64,000 bases of DNA, taken from contig MWST01000004.1 in assembly GCA_002050235.1 (NCBI GenBank), positions 57,819 to 121,818 on the forward strand, read 5' to 3'. A model generated the notes under the pieces. The model was not told the origin of the DNA and did no database searches. It saw nothing but the letters and a program-made list of their open reading frames with translations. This DNA is from Polyangiaceae bacterium UTPRO1 (GTDB lineage Bacteria; Desulfobacterota; Binatia; UTPRO1). Positions 17,762 through 28,416 of this stretch are shown one piece after another. Each line of letters starts with the position of its first letter. The first letter of the stretch is position 1. A program made the translations under genes and the position numbers.

Positions 17762-18559
17762 TCAGTCGCGCTCTAGCAGCAGGCTCTGTACCGAGCGCCC
17801 GAGCGGGCCGTGCTCGTCGTAGAGACGGCTCTCCGCCAGGCCGACGCCCAGAGCTTCCGGGAGAGTGATCGATTCGAGCGCGACCCACTCGGCGACGGGA
17901 TGGCGGTGGAGGTAGATCGTCAAGTCGGGATTGATGAAGCGATAGCCGCTGCGCCGGCTCAGCACCCAGCTGATGCCGTTGCCGAAGTCCGCGGCGGCGG
18001 CCACGCGTGACAGCGGCGAGGTGACTTCCCCGGCAACGAGGGGGACGCGGAGGCGGATCCAGGCGGTCGCCGGTCCCGGCTCTGCGAAGCTGCCGCGGAC
18101 GAAGCGCATGTCGATCGCCGCCGAATGAAACGCCGGGTAGTCTATCTGGTCCCCCCAGGGCGGCCGGCTGGAGACACCGCTTGCCGGTAGCGGCGGGCAT
18201 CCGCTCGGCGTCGCGTCCGCGGGGAGCGGCACCTCCCCGCGCCGCAGCCGCAGCCCGCTGGCGCGCGCCACTTCGACGCCGGTCGCGGCGACGGCGAGCG
18301 AGGCTTCGACGATCTGCACCTTCTTCCCCGGCCGGGCGAGCCGGGTCGCGATCCTGAGCGGTGCGATCGGTACGGGCCGCAACAGATCGACCGTCACCCG
18401 GACGACGATCGCCTCGTCGCCGCCGTCGCAGCGCTCCAGGGCGCGCGCCAGGAGCGCCGCCGGCGCACCGCCGTGCTGCGCCTCCTTGTTCCACGGTCCG
18501 CGCGCCAGATCGGTCGGCACCGCGAGCACTCCGTCGAGAACGAAGATCGAATCCGGCAT
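17762..18559 (-). CDS. Acyl-CoA thioesterase-like (double hotdog) protein
   Basis: The 265-residue protein resembles the TesB-like thioesterase family. The N-terminal half has P-W-N-x-x-x-Q-H-G-G-A-P-A-A-L-L-A-R (first hotdog helix), and the second half has G-N-G-I-S-W-V and F-I-N-P-D-L-T-I-Y-L-H-R (second hotdog). Such enzymes hydrolyse acyl-CoA or related thioesters in the cytosol; the substrate is unknown. It sits between dapB (74 bases) and dapL (212 bases) within the lysine block although it has no known role in lysine synthesis. The ATG at 18557-18559 was chosen; another ATG at 18592 would add 11 residues, and neither has a good ribosome site. Confidence 0.75.
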   Translation of the reverse strand: MPDSIFVLDGVLAVPTDLARGPWNKEAQHGGAPAALLARALERCDGGDEAIVVRVTVDLLRPVPIAPLRIATRLARPGKKVQIVEASLAVAATGVEVARASGLRLRRGEVPLPADATPSGCPPLPASGVSSRPPWGDQIDYPAFHSAAIDMRFVRGSFAEPGPATAWIRLRVPLVAGEVTSPLSRVAAAADFGNGISWVLSRRSGYRFINPDLTIYLHRHPVAEWVALESITLPEALGVGLAESRLYDEHGPLGRSVQSLLLERD

Positions 18560-18633
18560 GGGAAGAGACGGGTTTAACGGGTGCGCGCGCATGGCGCCAG
18601 AGGCGGTCGCGGTGCGGCGGCTGGCGCGGCCGC

Positions 18634-19428
18634 TCAGAGGCCGAGCACGTCGCGCATGCCGTACACGCCCTGCGGCTGCGTCGCCAACCAGAGTGCGGCG
18701 CGCAGACCGCCGCGGGCCAGGCACTCGCGGCTCTGGGCGCGATGCGCGAGCTCGAGGCGCTCGCCGGCGCCGAGGAAGTAGACGGTATGGTCGCCGACGA
18801 CGTCGCCGCCGCGGACCGCGAGCACGCCGAGCTCGCCGTCGGCGCGCGGCCCGGGTTCGCCCTCGCGGCCGAAGACGGCGCGGCCGGCGAGCGGTCGGCC
18901 TTGCGCCGCCGCTGCGACCTCGCCCAGGCGGAGCGCGGTGCCGCTCGGCGCGTCGCGCTTGAGCTTGTGGTGGATCTCGACGACCTCGACGTCGAAGCCC
19001 GGTCCGAGGGCGCGCACGGCCGCTTCGACGAGCCGTTCGAGGACGGCGACGCCGACGCTCATGTTCGGCGCGATCACGGCGCGCGTCGCAGCGGCGAGGG
19101 CCTGGGCGCGGGCTCTTTCGTCGGGCGTGAAACCGGTCGTGCCGACGACGATCGCGGCGCCGGCGGCGGCGGCAGCGGCGAGGTGCCCGAGAGCGGCGGC
19201 GGGGGTCGTGAAGTCGAGCGTCACGCTCTCCCGCGGCGGCGCGTAAACGTCGACGATCCGTACGCCGGCGGCGGATACGCCGGCGAGCTCGCCGGCGTCG
19301 CGTCCGAGCGCCGGATGACCGGGAGCTTCGATCGCAGCGGCGAGCGTCGCCGCCGGCTCCTCGAGAACGAGGCGGACGAGCAGCCGTCCCATGCGTCCGG
19401 CGGCGCCGCAGACGATGATCGGCGTCAC
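18634..19428 (-). CDS. dapB: 4-hydroxy-tetrahydrodipicolinate reductase
   Basis: The 264-residue enzyme reduces hydroxy-tetrahydrodipicolinate with NAD(P)H in lysine and diaminopimelate synthesis. It has the N-terminal G-A-A-G-R-M-G nucleotide motif at 8-14, G-T-T-G-F at 96-100, and the substrate/catalytic block E-I-H-H-K-L-K-x-D-A-P-S-G-T-A from residue 151 (His153, His154, Lys157). Start is GTG overlapping the dapA stop as GTGA, so translation is coupled. All catalytic residues are present. Confidence 0.95.
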   Translation of the reverse strand: MTPIIVCGAAGRMGRLLVRLVLEEPAATLAAAIEAPGHPALGRDAGELAGVSAAGVRIVDVYAPPRESVTLDFTTPAAALGHLAAAAAAGAAIVVGTTGFTPDERARAQALAAATRAVIAPNMSVGVAVLERLVEAAVRALGPGFDVEVVEIHHKLKRDAPSGTALRLGEVAAAAQGRPLAGRAVFGREGEPGPRADGELGVLAVRGGDVVGDHTVYFLGAGERLELAHRAQSRECLARGGLRAALWLATQPQGVYGMRDVLGL

Positions 19429-20318
19429 TCGAGCGCTCCGAGATCACGGAGCGCCGCCGCCAGCGCCGCTCGCCGGCCGGGGTCGGTCATGGCCACGAGC
19501 GGGAGGCGAAGCTCGTCGCGGCAGAGCCCGAGGAGGGCGAGGCCGTGCTTCAGCGGAATCGGGTTCACTTCGGTGAAGGCGGCGCGCATGAGCGGGAAGA
19601 GGCGCGTCTGGAGCGCCCGCGCCCTCACGTAGTCGCCGGCGAGCGCCGCCTCGGCGAGGTCGGCCATCTCGCGCGGCACGAGGTTGCCGATGGTGGTGAT
19701 CACGCCGGCGCCGCCGTTGGCGATCACGGTGAGCGTGGTCGAGTCGTCGCCGGCGTAGATCGCGAAGTCCGCGGGAACGGCGTGGAGGACGTCGAGAGTG
19801 TGATCGAGCGCGTCCGACTCCTTGAGCCCGATGATGTTCGGATGCTGCGCCAGCTCGGCGACCGTCGCCGCCGCGATGGCGCGGCCGGTCCGTCCGGGGA
19901 TGTTGTAGAGGATGATCGGCAGGTCAGCCTCGTCGGCGACGCGGAGATAGTGGAGCTTCAAGCCCTCCTGCGTCGGACGGTTGTAGTACGGCGAGATCAT
20001 GAGCGCGGCCGCGGCGCCGGCAGCCTTGGCCTCGCGGGTCAGGCGCACCGCTTCCGCAGTGGCGTTGGAGCCGGTGCCGGCGATGACCGGCACCCGGCCG
20101 CGCGCCCGCTCGACGACGAAGCGCACCACCTCGGTGTGCTCCTCGTGCGTGAGCGTTGCCGCCTCGCCGCTCGACCCGCAGGGCACGAGCGCCGCCGAGC
20201 CACCGGCGATCTGGCGCTCGATCATGGCGCCGAACGCCTTCCAGTCTATAGCCCCGTCGGCGAAGGGCGTGGCGAGAGCGACCATCGAGCCGCGGAAACG
20301 AGTCGTGGATGTGGTCAT
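19425..20318 (-). CDS. dapA: 4-hydroxy-tetrahydrodipicolinate synthase
   Basis: This 297-residue TIM-barrel aldolase condenses pyruvate with aspartate semialdehyde, the first committed step to diaminopimelate and lysine. The Schiff-base lysine is Lys166 in I-I-G-L-K-E-S. Tyr138 and Arg143 (Y-N-I-P-G-R-T) and the G-S-S-G-E-A loop (48-53) of the active site are conserved. Length is normal. It lies 25 bases after dapF and overlaps dapB by 4 bases. Confidence 0.95.
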   Translation of the reverse strand: MTTSTTRFRGSMVALATPFADGAIDWKAFGAMIERQIAGGSAALVPCGSSGEAATLTHEEHTEVVRFVVERARGRVPVIAGTGSNATAEAVRLTREAKAAGAAAALMISPYYNRPTQEGLKLHYLRVADEADLPIILYNIPGRTGRAIAAATVAELAQHPNIIGLKESDALDHTLDVLHAVPADFAIYAGDDSTTLTVIANGGAGVITTIGNLVPREMADLAEAALAGDYVRARALQTRLFPLMRAAFTEVNPIPLKHGLALLGLCRDELRLPLVAMTDPGRRAALAAALRDLGALE

Positions 20319-20343
20319 GGTTGGGTTCGTCCCTGGGTGGCGC

Positions 20344-21249
20344 TCAGACGCCGGTGGCGGCGTAGAGCTGGTCGAGGTCGACGTCGGCGGTGAAAACCTC
20401 GGCCGCCGCGCCGGTCATGAAGACGTGGTCGTCGGCGGCGGGCGTCCCGTCCGCGGACGGAAGATCGCCGCGCCGCCACTCGATGTCGAGATCGCCGCCG
20501 CGCAGGTGGATCGTCGCCCGCCGCTCGGTCCGTCCGGTCAGCACGCCGGCGACGAGCGCCGCGCAAGCGCCGGTGCCGCAGGCCATGGTCTCGCCCGAGC
20601 CGCGCTCCCAGACGCGGAAGTCCATGACGGTCCGCGAGCGGACGGCGACGAACTCGGTGTTGACGCGCTGCGGAAAGAACGGGTGGTGCTCGAACTGCGG
20701 GCCGATCCTGGCGAGGTCGAGCGCCGCGACCTCGGGTACGAAGACGACGCAGTGAGGATTGCCCATCGAGACGCAGGTGACGCTCCAGGTCGTTCCGCCG
20801 ACGTCGAGGGGGTACGCGATCACGCGCCCGGTGCTCGCCACCGGAATGCGCGGACCGTCGAGGACGGGAGCGCCCATGTCGACGGTGGCGCCCGCCGCCC
20901 GGCCGTCGGGTCCGACGCGGACCGTGACCGTCTTGACGCCGGCGTCGGTCGCGATCCGCAGCGGATTTCTCGTCAGGCCGCGGTCGAAGACGTACTTGGC
21001 GACGCAGCGGATGCCGTTGCCGCACATCTCGCCGCGGCTGCCGTCGGCGTTGTACATCTCCATGCGGCAGTCGGCCTCCGGCGCGGAGCGCACCAGGATG
21101 AGGCCGTCCGAGCCGATGCCGTGATGACGCCGTGCCACGGCGCGAGCGAGGCGCGGCGGGTCGGCGACGGCGTCGCGGCCGCGGCAGTCGACGTATAGGT
21201 AGTCGTTGCCGATTCCGTGCATCTTGGTCATGCGGACGACGTCGCCCAC
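20344..21249 (-). CDS. dapF: Diaminopimelate epimerase
   Basis: The 301-residue protein converts LL- to meso-diaminopimelate for peptidoglycan and lysine. The two catalytic cysteines are Cys76 (E-M-C-G-N-G-I-R-C) and Cys224 (M-A-C-G-T-G-A-C-A), each at the head of one half of the pseudosymmetric fold. N-terminal M-x-G-x-G-N-D is present at 10-16. The GTG start used here lies 3 bases after the lysA stop; an ATG 18 bases further in (21229-21231) is an equally possible start. DapL needs this epimerase downstream, so the set dapA-B-L-F-lysA makes a complete pathway from aspartate semialdehyde. Confidence 0.94.
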   Translation of the reverse strand: MGDVVRMTKMHGIGNDYLYVDCRGRDAVADPPRLARAVARRHHGIGSDGLILVRSAPEADCRMEMYNADGSRGEMCGNGIRCVAKYVFDRGLTRNPLRIATDAGVKTVTVRVGPDGRAAGATVDMGAPVLDGPRIPVASTGRVIAYPLDVGGTTWSVTCVSMGNPHCVVFVPEVAALDLARIGPQFEHHPFFPQRVNTEFVAVRSRTVMDFRVWERGSGETMACGTGACAALVAGVLTGRTERRATIHLRGGDLDIEWRRGDLPSADGTPAADDHVFMTGAAAEVFTADVDLDQLYAATGV

Positions 21250-21252
21250 GCG

Positions 21253-22506
<1,254 letters not shown>

Positions 22507-22523
22507 GGGGATCCTTCGCTCGC

Positions 22524-23012
22524 TCAGGGCTTGGGGTCACCCGCCGGCGTCGCTGCCGGCGCCGCCGGCGCGGTGGTCGTCCCCGGAGGATTCCAGGTGA
22601 TCTCGGCCGCCCCCGAGGGCGAGCTGTAGTAGCCGTCGGTCGTGTAGGCGACGATCCGGTAGTGGTAGGTCGCTCCGGGCAGCAGCCTGGTGTCGAGGTA
22701 GTCGAAGCGCTTCGCCTTCTGGAAGCGCCCGCGGTCGGTCACGGGGACACGCGCGATCTCCTCGAAGCTCGAGTTGTAGCGATTGCGCTCGACGACGAAG
22801 CCGCCGAGGTCTTCCATGCGCGCGCCGTCGACGTACTCTGTCGGCCGCGACCAGCGCACCAGGATGCCGCCGGACTGGGTTGCGAGCGAGACCTCCTGCA
22901 CCGCCCGCGGAGCGACGAGCTGCGGCGGCTTCGGCATCGTCTTCCGCCCGCAGCCGGAGGGGGCGGCGAGGAGCGCCAGGGCGGTGAGGATGGCGGCGCC
23001 GCGCACCGTCAC
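22524..23012 (-). CDS. Lipoprotein with LptM-like N-terminus and fibronectin III domain
   Basis: The 162-residue protein starts with a short signal peptide and a lipidation Cys at residue 21 (A-P-S-G-C), followed by G-R-K-T-M-P-K-P-P. This C-G-x-K-x-x-P-x-x-P pattern resembles the small lipoprotein LptM/YifL, which in enterobacteria is encoded beside dapF and helps LPS-transport assembly. Here about 100 residues follow that look like one fibronectin type III domain (W-S-R-P at 54-57, Y-H-Y-R-I-V-A-Y-T at 116-124), then an Ala/Pro/Thr tail. The GTG start overlaps the argH stop as GTGA. It is probably anchored in the outer membrane; the function is inferred from context only. Confidence 0.75.
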   Translation of the reverse strand: MTVRGAAILTALALLAAPSGCGRKTMPKPPQLVAPRAVQEVSLATQSGGILVRWSRPTEYVDGARMEDLGGFVVERNRYNSSFEEIARVPVTDRGRFQKAKRFDYLDTRLLPGATYHYRIVAYTTDGYYSSPSGAAEITWNPPGTTTAPAAPAATPAGDPKP

Positions 23013-24388
23013 AGCCCCCGCAGCCGCCGGGCGACGTTCGCCGGCGCCGTTCCGCCGCCGGCGACGCGGCGGGCCAGCGCCGCCTCCTGCGTGAGCCACT
23101 CCCGGACGTCCGGTGCGAAGTGCTTCGAGAGCTCCTGCCACTCGCGGACGCTCAGGCTCTCGAGCGGCCGGTTCTCGGCGAGGCAGCGGCGCACGGCGCG
23201 GCCGACGATGTGGTGCGCTTCGCGGAAGGGAACCCCCTTGGTGACCAGGTAGTCGGCGACGTCGGTGGCGAGGAGGTAGCCTTCCCGGGTCGCCGCCTGC
23301 ATGCGGTCGGCATTGACCGTCAGGCGCGGCAGGAGCGCCGTCAGCACCGCGAGGCAGCCCTTGATGGTGTCGACGGTGTCGAAGAGCGGCGGCTTGTCCT
23401 CCTGGAGATCGCGATTGTACGCGAGCGGCAGCGCTTTCATGATCGTCAGCATCGCGACCAGGTTGCCGTAGACGCGCCCCGTCTTGCCGCGCACCAGCTC
23501 GGCGACGTCCGGGTTCTTCTTCTGCGGCATGATGGAGCTGCCGGTGGCGAAGTCGTCGGGAAAGGTGACGAAGCCGAACTCGCTCGACGACCACAGCACC
23601 AGCTCCTCGGCGAGCCGCGACAGGTGGGTCGCGGTGATCGCGCCCGCCGCCAGGAACTCGACGATGAAGTCGCGCTCGGAGACGGCGTCGAGGCTGTTGT
23701 TCGCGACCTTGGCGAAGCGCAGCTCGCGCGCCACCTGCTCGGGGTCGATGGGAAACGTGGTGCCGGCGAGCGCGCCGGCGCCGAGCGGCAGCACGTCGGC
23801 CCGGCGGCGGCAGTCGGCGAAGCGCTCGCCGTCGCGCTCGAGCTGCTCGTGGTAGGCGAGGAGATGGTGCGCGAAGAGGACCGGCTGGGCGTGCTGCAGG
23901 TGCGTGTAGCCCGGCATCACCACCTTCTGATGCTTGCGGGCGAGGGCGGCCAGCGCCTTCTGGAAGCTGGTGATGCTCTTCAGGATGGCGCCGATCTCGG
24001 CGCGCACGAAGAGCCGCAGGTCGAGCGCGACCTGGTCGTTGCGGCTGCGGGCGGTGTGCAGGCGTCCGCCCGCCGGACCGATCTTCTCGATCAGTCGGCG
24101 CTCGATCGCCATGTGGATGTCCTCGTCGGCCTGCGTGTAGACGAAGGTTCCGTTGGCGATCTCTTTCTCTATCTCGGCGAGGCCGTGTGCGATCTTCTTG
24201 CCGTCGGCGGCGGGGATGATGCCGCACGCGGTGAGCATGTGGCAGTGCGCCAGCGAGCCGGCGATGTCGTAGGGCGCCAGGCGCTTGTCGACCTGGATCG
24301 AGGCCGTGAACTCCTCGACGATCGGCGCCGTCGCCGCCGCGAACCGTCCTTCCCAGGGCTTCGACTTCTTGGCCGGCACGCGCGTCAT
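23009..24388 (-). CDS. argH: Argininosuccinate lyase
   Basis: The 459-residue enzyme splits argininosuccinate into arginine and fumarate. It shows the fumarase/aspartase-superfamily signature [12 protein letters not shown] (around residues 272-283), the H-T-A-R-S-R-N-D-Q segment (about 105-113) and [10 protein letters not shown] (about 151-160) with the catalytic His. The ATG overlaps the argG stop (ATGA), and the stop overlaps the lipoprotein start (GTGA). Confidence 0.96.
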   Translation of the reverse strand: MTRVPAKKSKPWEGRFAAATAPIVEEFTASIQVDKRLAPYDIAGSLAHCHMLTACGIIPAADGKKIAHGLAEIEKEIANGTFVYTQADEDIHMAIERRLIEKIGPAGGRLHTARSRNDQVALDLRLFVRAEIGAILKSITSFQKALAALARKHQKVVMPGYTHLQHAQPVLFAHHLLAYHEQLERDGERFADCRRRADVLPLGAGALAGTTFPIDPEQVARELRFAKVANNSLDAVSERDFIVEFLAAGAITATHLSRLAEELVLWSSSEFGFVTFPDDFATGSSIMPQKKNPDVAELVRGKTGRVYGNLVAMLTIMKALPLAYNRDLQEDKPPLFDTVDTIKGCLAVLTALLPRLTVNADRMQAATREGYLLATDVADYLVTKGVPFREAHHIVGRAVRRCLAENRPLESLSVREWQELSKHFAPDVREWLTQEAALARRVAGGGTAPANVARRLRGL

Positions 24389-25599
24389 CTCCCGGCGCGC
24401 CGTGCGACCAGCGCCTGGATGCGGAGGCGGAGCGCCGAGAGGCGGATGAAGCCCTCGGCGTCGGCCTGGTCGTAGACCCCGCCCGCCTCGAAGCTGGCGA
24501 TCGCCGGGTCGTAGAGCGACGCCGCCGCCTTGCGGCCGGCGACCGTCACGCTGCCCTTGTAGAGCTTCAAGCGCGCCGTGCCGTTCACGAGCTGCTGCGA
24601 CTCGTCGATCGCGCTCTGGAGCATGCGGCGCTCGGGCGCGAACCAGTAGCCGTAGTAGACCATCTCGGCATAGCGCGGCACGAGGCCGTCGCGGATGTGC
24701 ATCACCTCGCGGTCGAGCGTGAGCGATTCGACGGCGCGATGCGCCGCCAGCATGAGCGTGCCGCCCGGCGTCTCGTAGACGCCGCGCGACTTCATGCCGA
24801 CGTAGCGATTCTCGACGAGATCGAGCCGGCCGACGCCGTGCCGGCCGCCGATAGCGTTCAGCTTCGCGAGCAAGGCCGCAGGCGAGAGCCGTTCCCCGTT
24901 CACCGCCACCGGGTCGCCGGCCTCGTAGTCGATCTCGACGTACTCCGGCCGCTCGGGAGCCTGCGTCGGGTCGGTCGTGAGCAGGAACATGTCGGCGTAG
25001 GGCTCCAGCCACGGGTCTTCGAGGATGCCGCCCTCGAAGCTGATGTGGAGTAGGTTGCGGTCGGAGCTGTAGGGCTTCTCGCGCGTCACCGGCACCGGGA
25101 TTCCGTGCTTCTCGGCATAGGCGATCATCGCCGTACGCGAGTCGAGATCCCAGATGCGCCAGGGCGCGATGACGCGGATCGAGGGCTCGAGGGCGTAGTA
25201 GGCGAGCTCGAAGCGCACCTGGTCGTTGCCTTTGCCGGTGGCGCCGTGCGCGACCGCGCCGGCGCCGGTACGGCGTGCGATCTCGATCTGCCGCTTGGCG
25301 ATCAGCGGGCGGGCGATCGACGTGCCGAGGAGATAGCCGGCCTCGTATACGGCGTTGGCGCGCATCATCGGGAACACGAAATCGCGCACGAACTCCTCGC
25401 GCAGATCCTCGACCACCACCTGCGCGGCGCCGGTCGCCAGGCCGCGCTCCTCGATGGTCGCGATCTCCTCGGCCTGGCCGAGGTCGGCGCAGAAGGCCAC
25501 TACTTCGCAGCGGTAGCGCTCGATGAGCCAGCGCAGGATGACGGAGGTGTCGAGCCCGCCGCTGTAGGCAAGGACGATCTTGTCTATCTTCTCGTTCAT
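24385..25599 (-). CDS. argG: Argininosuccinate synthase
   Basis: This 404-residue enzyme joins citrulline and aspartate with ATP. The N-type PP-loop is A-Y-S-G-G-L-D-T-S at residues 11-19, and [13 protein letters not shown] (around 118-130) is the aspartate/citrulline-binding signature. The ATG overlaps the argF stop (ATGA). Length and motifs are normal. Confidence 0.96.
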   Translation of the reverse strand: MNEKIDKIVLAYSGGLDTSVILRWLIERYRCEVVAFCADLGQAEEIATIEERGLATGAAQVVVEDLREEFVRDFVFPMMRANAVYEAGYLLGTSIARPLIAKRQIEIARRTGAGAVAHGATGKGNDQVRFELAYYALEPSIRVIAPWRIWDLDSRTAMIAYAEKHGIPVPVTREKPYSSDRNLLHISFEGGILEDPWLEPYADMFLLTTDPTQAPERPEYVEIDYEAGDPVAVNGERLSPAALLAKLNAIGGRHGVGRLDLVENRYVGMKSRGVYETPGGTLMLAAHRAVESLTLDREVMHIRDGLVPRYAEMVYYGYWFAPERRMLQSAIDESQQLVNGTARLKLYKGSVTVAGRKAAASLYDPAIASFEAGGVYDQADAEGFIRLSALRLRIQALVARRAGR

Positions 25600-26516
25600 G
25601 TGCCGCTCTCCCGGGCGAGCCAGGCCATCAAGGCCTTCTGGAGGTGCAAGCGGTTCTCCGCCTGGTCGAAGACGATGGACTGGCGGCTTTCGATCACGGC
25701 ATCGGTGATCTCCTCGCCGCGATGCGCGGGGAGGCAGTGCATGACCAGCGCGTCTTTCGCGGCGTGCCGCAGCGCTTCGTCGTTGATCTGGTAGTCTTTG
25801 AAGTGCGCCCGCCGCTCCGCGGCCTCGTCCTCCTGGCCCATGCTGGTCCAGACGTCGGTGTAGAGGACGTCGGCGCCGCGGGCGGCGTCGATCACCGAGC
25901 GGGTGATCTCGATGCGGGCGCCGCGGGCGCGGCAGTCGGCGAGGAGCGCGGCATCCGGCTCGTAGCCCGCGGGGCATGCCACGGCGAGCGTGAACCGGAA
26001 GACCGCCGCCGCCTCCATCCACGAGTGCACGAGGTTGTTGCCGTCGCCGACGAAGGCGACGCGGATGTCGTCGAGGCGCCGCCGCTGCTCGACCAAGGTG
26101 AAGAGGTCGGCGAGCACCTGGCAGGGATGGTGCAGGTCGGTGAGGCCGTTGATGACCGGGACCGTCGCATGAGCGGCGAGCTCGACCAGCACCTCGTGGC
26201 GAAAGGTGCGGGCGACGATCATGTCGACGACGCGGGCCAGGTTGCGGGCGACGTCGGCGACGCTCTCGCGCTCGCCGAGCCGGATGTCCCAGGGCGCCAG
26301 GTAGATGGCGTGGCCGCCGAGCTGGAACATGCCGGTCTCGAAGCTGACGCGCGTGCGCAGGCTCGGCTTCTCGAAGATCATCGCCAGCGTCTTGCCGGCG
26401 AGGAGGTGCTCGGGCTTCCCGGAACGGAGGGCCGCCTTGATCTCGGCCGCCAGCGCGAAGAGCGCCGTGCACTCGTCGCGCGCGAGGTCGACGAGGCGAA
26501 GGAGGTCGCGCTTCAC
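25596..26516 (-). CDS. argF: Ornithine carbamoyltransferase
   Basis: The 306-residue enzyme forms citrulline from ornithine and carbamoyl phosphate. It has the carbamoyl-phosphate motif E-K-P-S-L-R-T-R (around residues 49-56; here S-L-R-T-R instead of S-T-R-T-R), H-P-C-Q near 130, D-G-N-N near 157 and H-C-L-P-A-H-R-G near 267 with the ornithine-site Cys. The start is a GTG overlapping the argD stop (GTGA). Confidence 0.95.
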   Translation of the reverse strand: MKRDLLRLVDLARDECTALFALAAEIKAALRSGKPEHLLAGKTLAMIFEKPSLRTRVSFETGMFQLGGHAIYLAPWDIRLGERESVADVARNLARVVDMIVARTFRHEVLVELAAHATVPVINGLTDLHHPCQVLADLFTLVEQRRRLDDIRVAFVGDGNNLVHSWMEAAAVFRFTLAVACPAGYEPDAALLADCRARGARIEITRSVIDAARGADVLYTDVWTSMGQEDEAAERRAHFKDYQINDEALRHAAKDALVMHCLPAHRGEEITDAVIESRQSIVFDQAENRLHLQKALMAWLARESGT

Positions 26517-27697
26517 GTGGCGAGGACCTCCTCGATGATCGCCAGCGCTCGATCGATCTCCGGCTCCGTGATCACGAGCGGCGGCAGGAGCCGGAGCACA
26601 GTGTCCGCCGTGCAGTTGAGGAGCACGCCGCGCTCCAGGCACGCGGCGACGATCGGCGCCCCCGGCTCGTCGAGCACGATCCCCTGGATGAAGCCGACGC
26701 CGCGCACGCTCTTGACCCGCGGCGAGCGTGCCGCGAGGCGGTCGAGGCCGGCGCGGAAGTGGGCGGCCCGCCGCCGCACGTCCGCCAGGAATCCGGGTGC
26801 GGTCATGATCTCCAGCGTCCGCGCCGCCGCTGCCGTTGCGATCGCGTTGCCGCCGAAGGTCGAACCGTGGGAGCCGGCGGTGAATGCCGCGGCGACGTCG
26901 GCGCGCGCCAGGCAGGCGCCGATCGGAATGCCGCTCGCGAGCGCCTTCGCGAGCGTCATGACGTCGGGCACGATGCCGGCCTGCTCGTGCGCGAAGAGCG
27001 TCCCGGTGCGCCCCATGCCGACCTGGATCTCGTCGAGGACGAGCAGGATGCCGCGGTCGCTGCAGAGCTTGCGGGCGCCGGCCAGGTACTCGGGGCGAGG
27101 CACGATGACGCCGCCCTCGCCGAGGATCGGCTCGAGCAGGAGCGCGGCCGTGGTGTCGGTGAGCGCGCGGTCGAGAGCCGCGAGGTCGTCATAGGGAACG
27201 TAGCGGAAGCCGCCGGGGAGCGGCTGGAAGCCGACCCGGACTTTCTCCTGACCCGTCGCCGTCAAGGTTGCGAGCGTGCGCCCGTGGAACGAGCCGAGCG
27301 CGCTCACCACCTCGAAGCGCTTGCCGCCGTTCATATGGCCGAAGCGGCGTGCGAGCTTGATCGCGGCTTCGTTGGCCTCGGCGCCGCTGTTGCAGAGGAA
27401 GACCCGGTCGGCGAACGAGTGGGCGCAGAGCAGCTCGGCGAGCCGCATCTGCGGCTCGCAATAGTGGAGGTTCGAGACGTGGAAGAGCCGGCCCGCCTGG
27501 GCGCTGACGGCGTCGGCGACGGCGCGCGGCGCGTGGCCGAGATTGGTGACCGCCAGGCAGGCGAAGAGGTCCAGATACTCCTTGCCGTCGGCGTCCCAGA
27601 GCCGAGCGCCGTCGCCGCGCACGAATGCCACCGGCGCTCGTGCGTACGTCGCCATCAGATGCCGATCACTGCGGGTGACGATGTCCTGGTTGCTCAT
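26513..27697 (-). CDS. argD: Acetylornithine aminotransferase
   Basis: The 394-residue class III PLP aminotransferase makes N-acetylornithine; it may also act on succinyl-diaminopimelate, though DapL makes that unnecessary here. PLP-binding Lys251 lies in [18 protein letters not shown] is at 103-111, and [12 protein letters not shown] at 221-232. It is the first gene of the long arg-lys operon. The ATG at 27695-27697 was chosen because the promoter at 27724-27752 puts the transcript start about 20 bases upstream; the in-frame codon at 27736 would lie outside that transcript. Confidence 0.95.
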   Translation of the reverse strand: MSNQDIVTRSDRHLMATYARAPVAFVRGDGARLWDADGKEYLDLFACLAVTNLGHAPRAVADAVSAQAGRLFHVSNLHYCEPQMRLAELLCAHSFADRVFLCNSGAEANEAAIKLARRFGHMNGGKRFEVVSALGSFHGRTLATLTATGQEKVRVGFQPLPGGFRYVPYDDLAALDRALTDTTAALLLEPILGEGGVIVPRPEYLAGARKLCSDRGILLVLDEIQVGMGRTGTLFAHEQAGIVPDVMTLAKALASGIPIGACLARADVAAAFTAGSHGSTFGGNAIATAAAARTLEIMTAPGFLADVRRRAAHFRAGLDRLAARSPRVKSVRGVGFIQGIVLDEPGAPIVAACLERGVLLNCTADTVLRLLPPLVITEPEIDRALAIIEEVLAT

Positions 27698-27723
27698 TAC
27701 ACCGCTCGCCGGGAAAGTCGCCG

Positions 27724-27752
27724 ATACTCCGTGCAACGCCCGTGGATGTCAA
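27724..27752 (-). promoter_or_regulatory. Sigma-70-type promoter of the arg-lys operon
   Basis: On the minus strand a perfect TTGACA (complement of 27747-27752) is followed after exactly 17 bases by GAGTAT (complement of 27724-27729), which keeps the important A2 and T6 of the -10 hexamer. Transcription would start near 27717, about 20 bases before the argD ATG. I saw no clear ARG-box palindrome. Confidence 0.6.
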
Positions 27753-27794
27753 CAAAAGCCGGGCGCGCGCGGGAGAACCGGCCGCCAGCCCGAG

Positions 27795-28229
27795 TCAGCC
27801 GCCGATCGCGCCGGCGAGCAAGACGGCGAACCCGCCGACTTCGCCGAGAATGAGCGCGATCATGGCGCTCCAGACGATTGCCGGGCGGAGCGTGAAACGT
27901 CCGAGCCGAAACGGGCGGCGCAGCTGGTTCTCCGTATCGCGGAGCCAGCCGTGCACGATGTAGCTCACCACAGCCGAGGCGAAGAAGGCGATCGGTACCG
28001 CCACCGCGACCAGCGTCCCGGTCGGCCCGAGCGGCGAGTAGGGCACGAACTCGCGCACGAGGATGCAGGCGAAGGCGTACATGAGGGCCGCGCGGTGGGC
28101 GATGTCGACGTACACCGGAGCCGTTCCCTCATCGGCAGCCATTATGCAGAAGAACTTCCAGGCGCCGGTGAGCAGTCCGCAGAGAAAGAAGAGTCCCGCG
28201 GCGATGAGGCAGAACTTGTCGGCATTCAT
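27795..28229 (-). CDS. Small four-helix membrane protein
   Basis: This 144-residue protein has four hydrophobic segments (about residues 7-29, 44-62, 71-93 and 117-140). Polar loops lie between them, including an acidic loop after helix 1 and a basic one before helix 4. It should be an integral inner-membrane protein. A strong ribosome site (GGAGGG) precedes the ATG. I do not recognise the family. It stands alone between the arg operon promoter and a sensor kinase gene on the same strand, so a link to either is not evident. Confidence 0.75.
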   Translation of the reverse strand: MNADKFCLIAAGLFFLCGLLTGAWKFFCIMAADEGTAPVYVDIAHRAALMYAFACILVREFVPYSPLGPTGTLVAVAVPIAFFASAVVSYIVHGWLRDTENQLRRPFRLGRFTLRPAIVWSAMIALILGEVGGFAVLLAGAIGG

Positions 28230-28416
28230 GGTCTTCCCTCCGATCCGAGATGGGTGCGCGTCGGGGTCCGACGCAGTCGGCCGCCGCACGATGCGAAGTG
28301 TACGCCGCCGGCGCCGGCAGGGCGACTTGTCGGCGCAGTGCGCGACCGCTCCGCAGGGAGCTGCGGCCGCGCGCGAATCGTGCCGGATGGCGCCGCCGCG
28401 GCCGGGCGGGCGCCGG

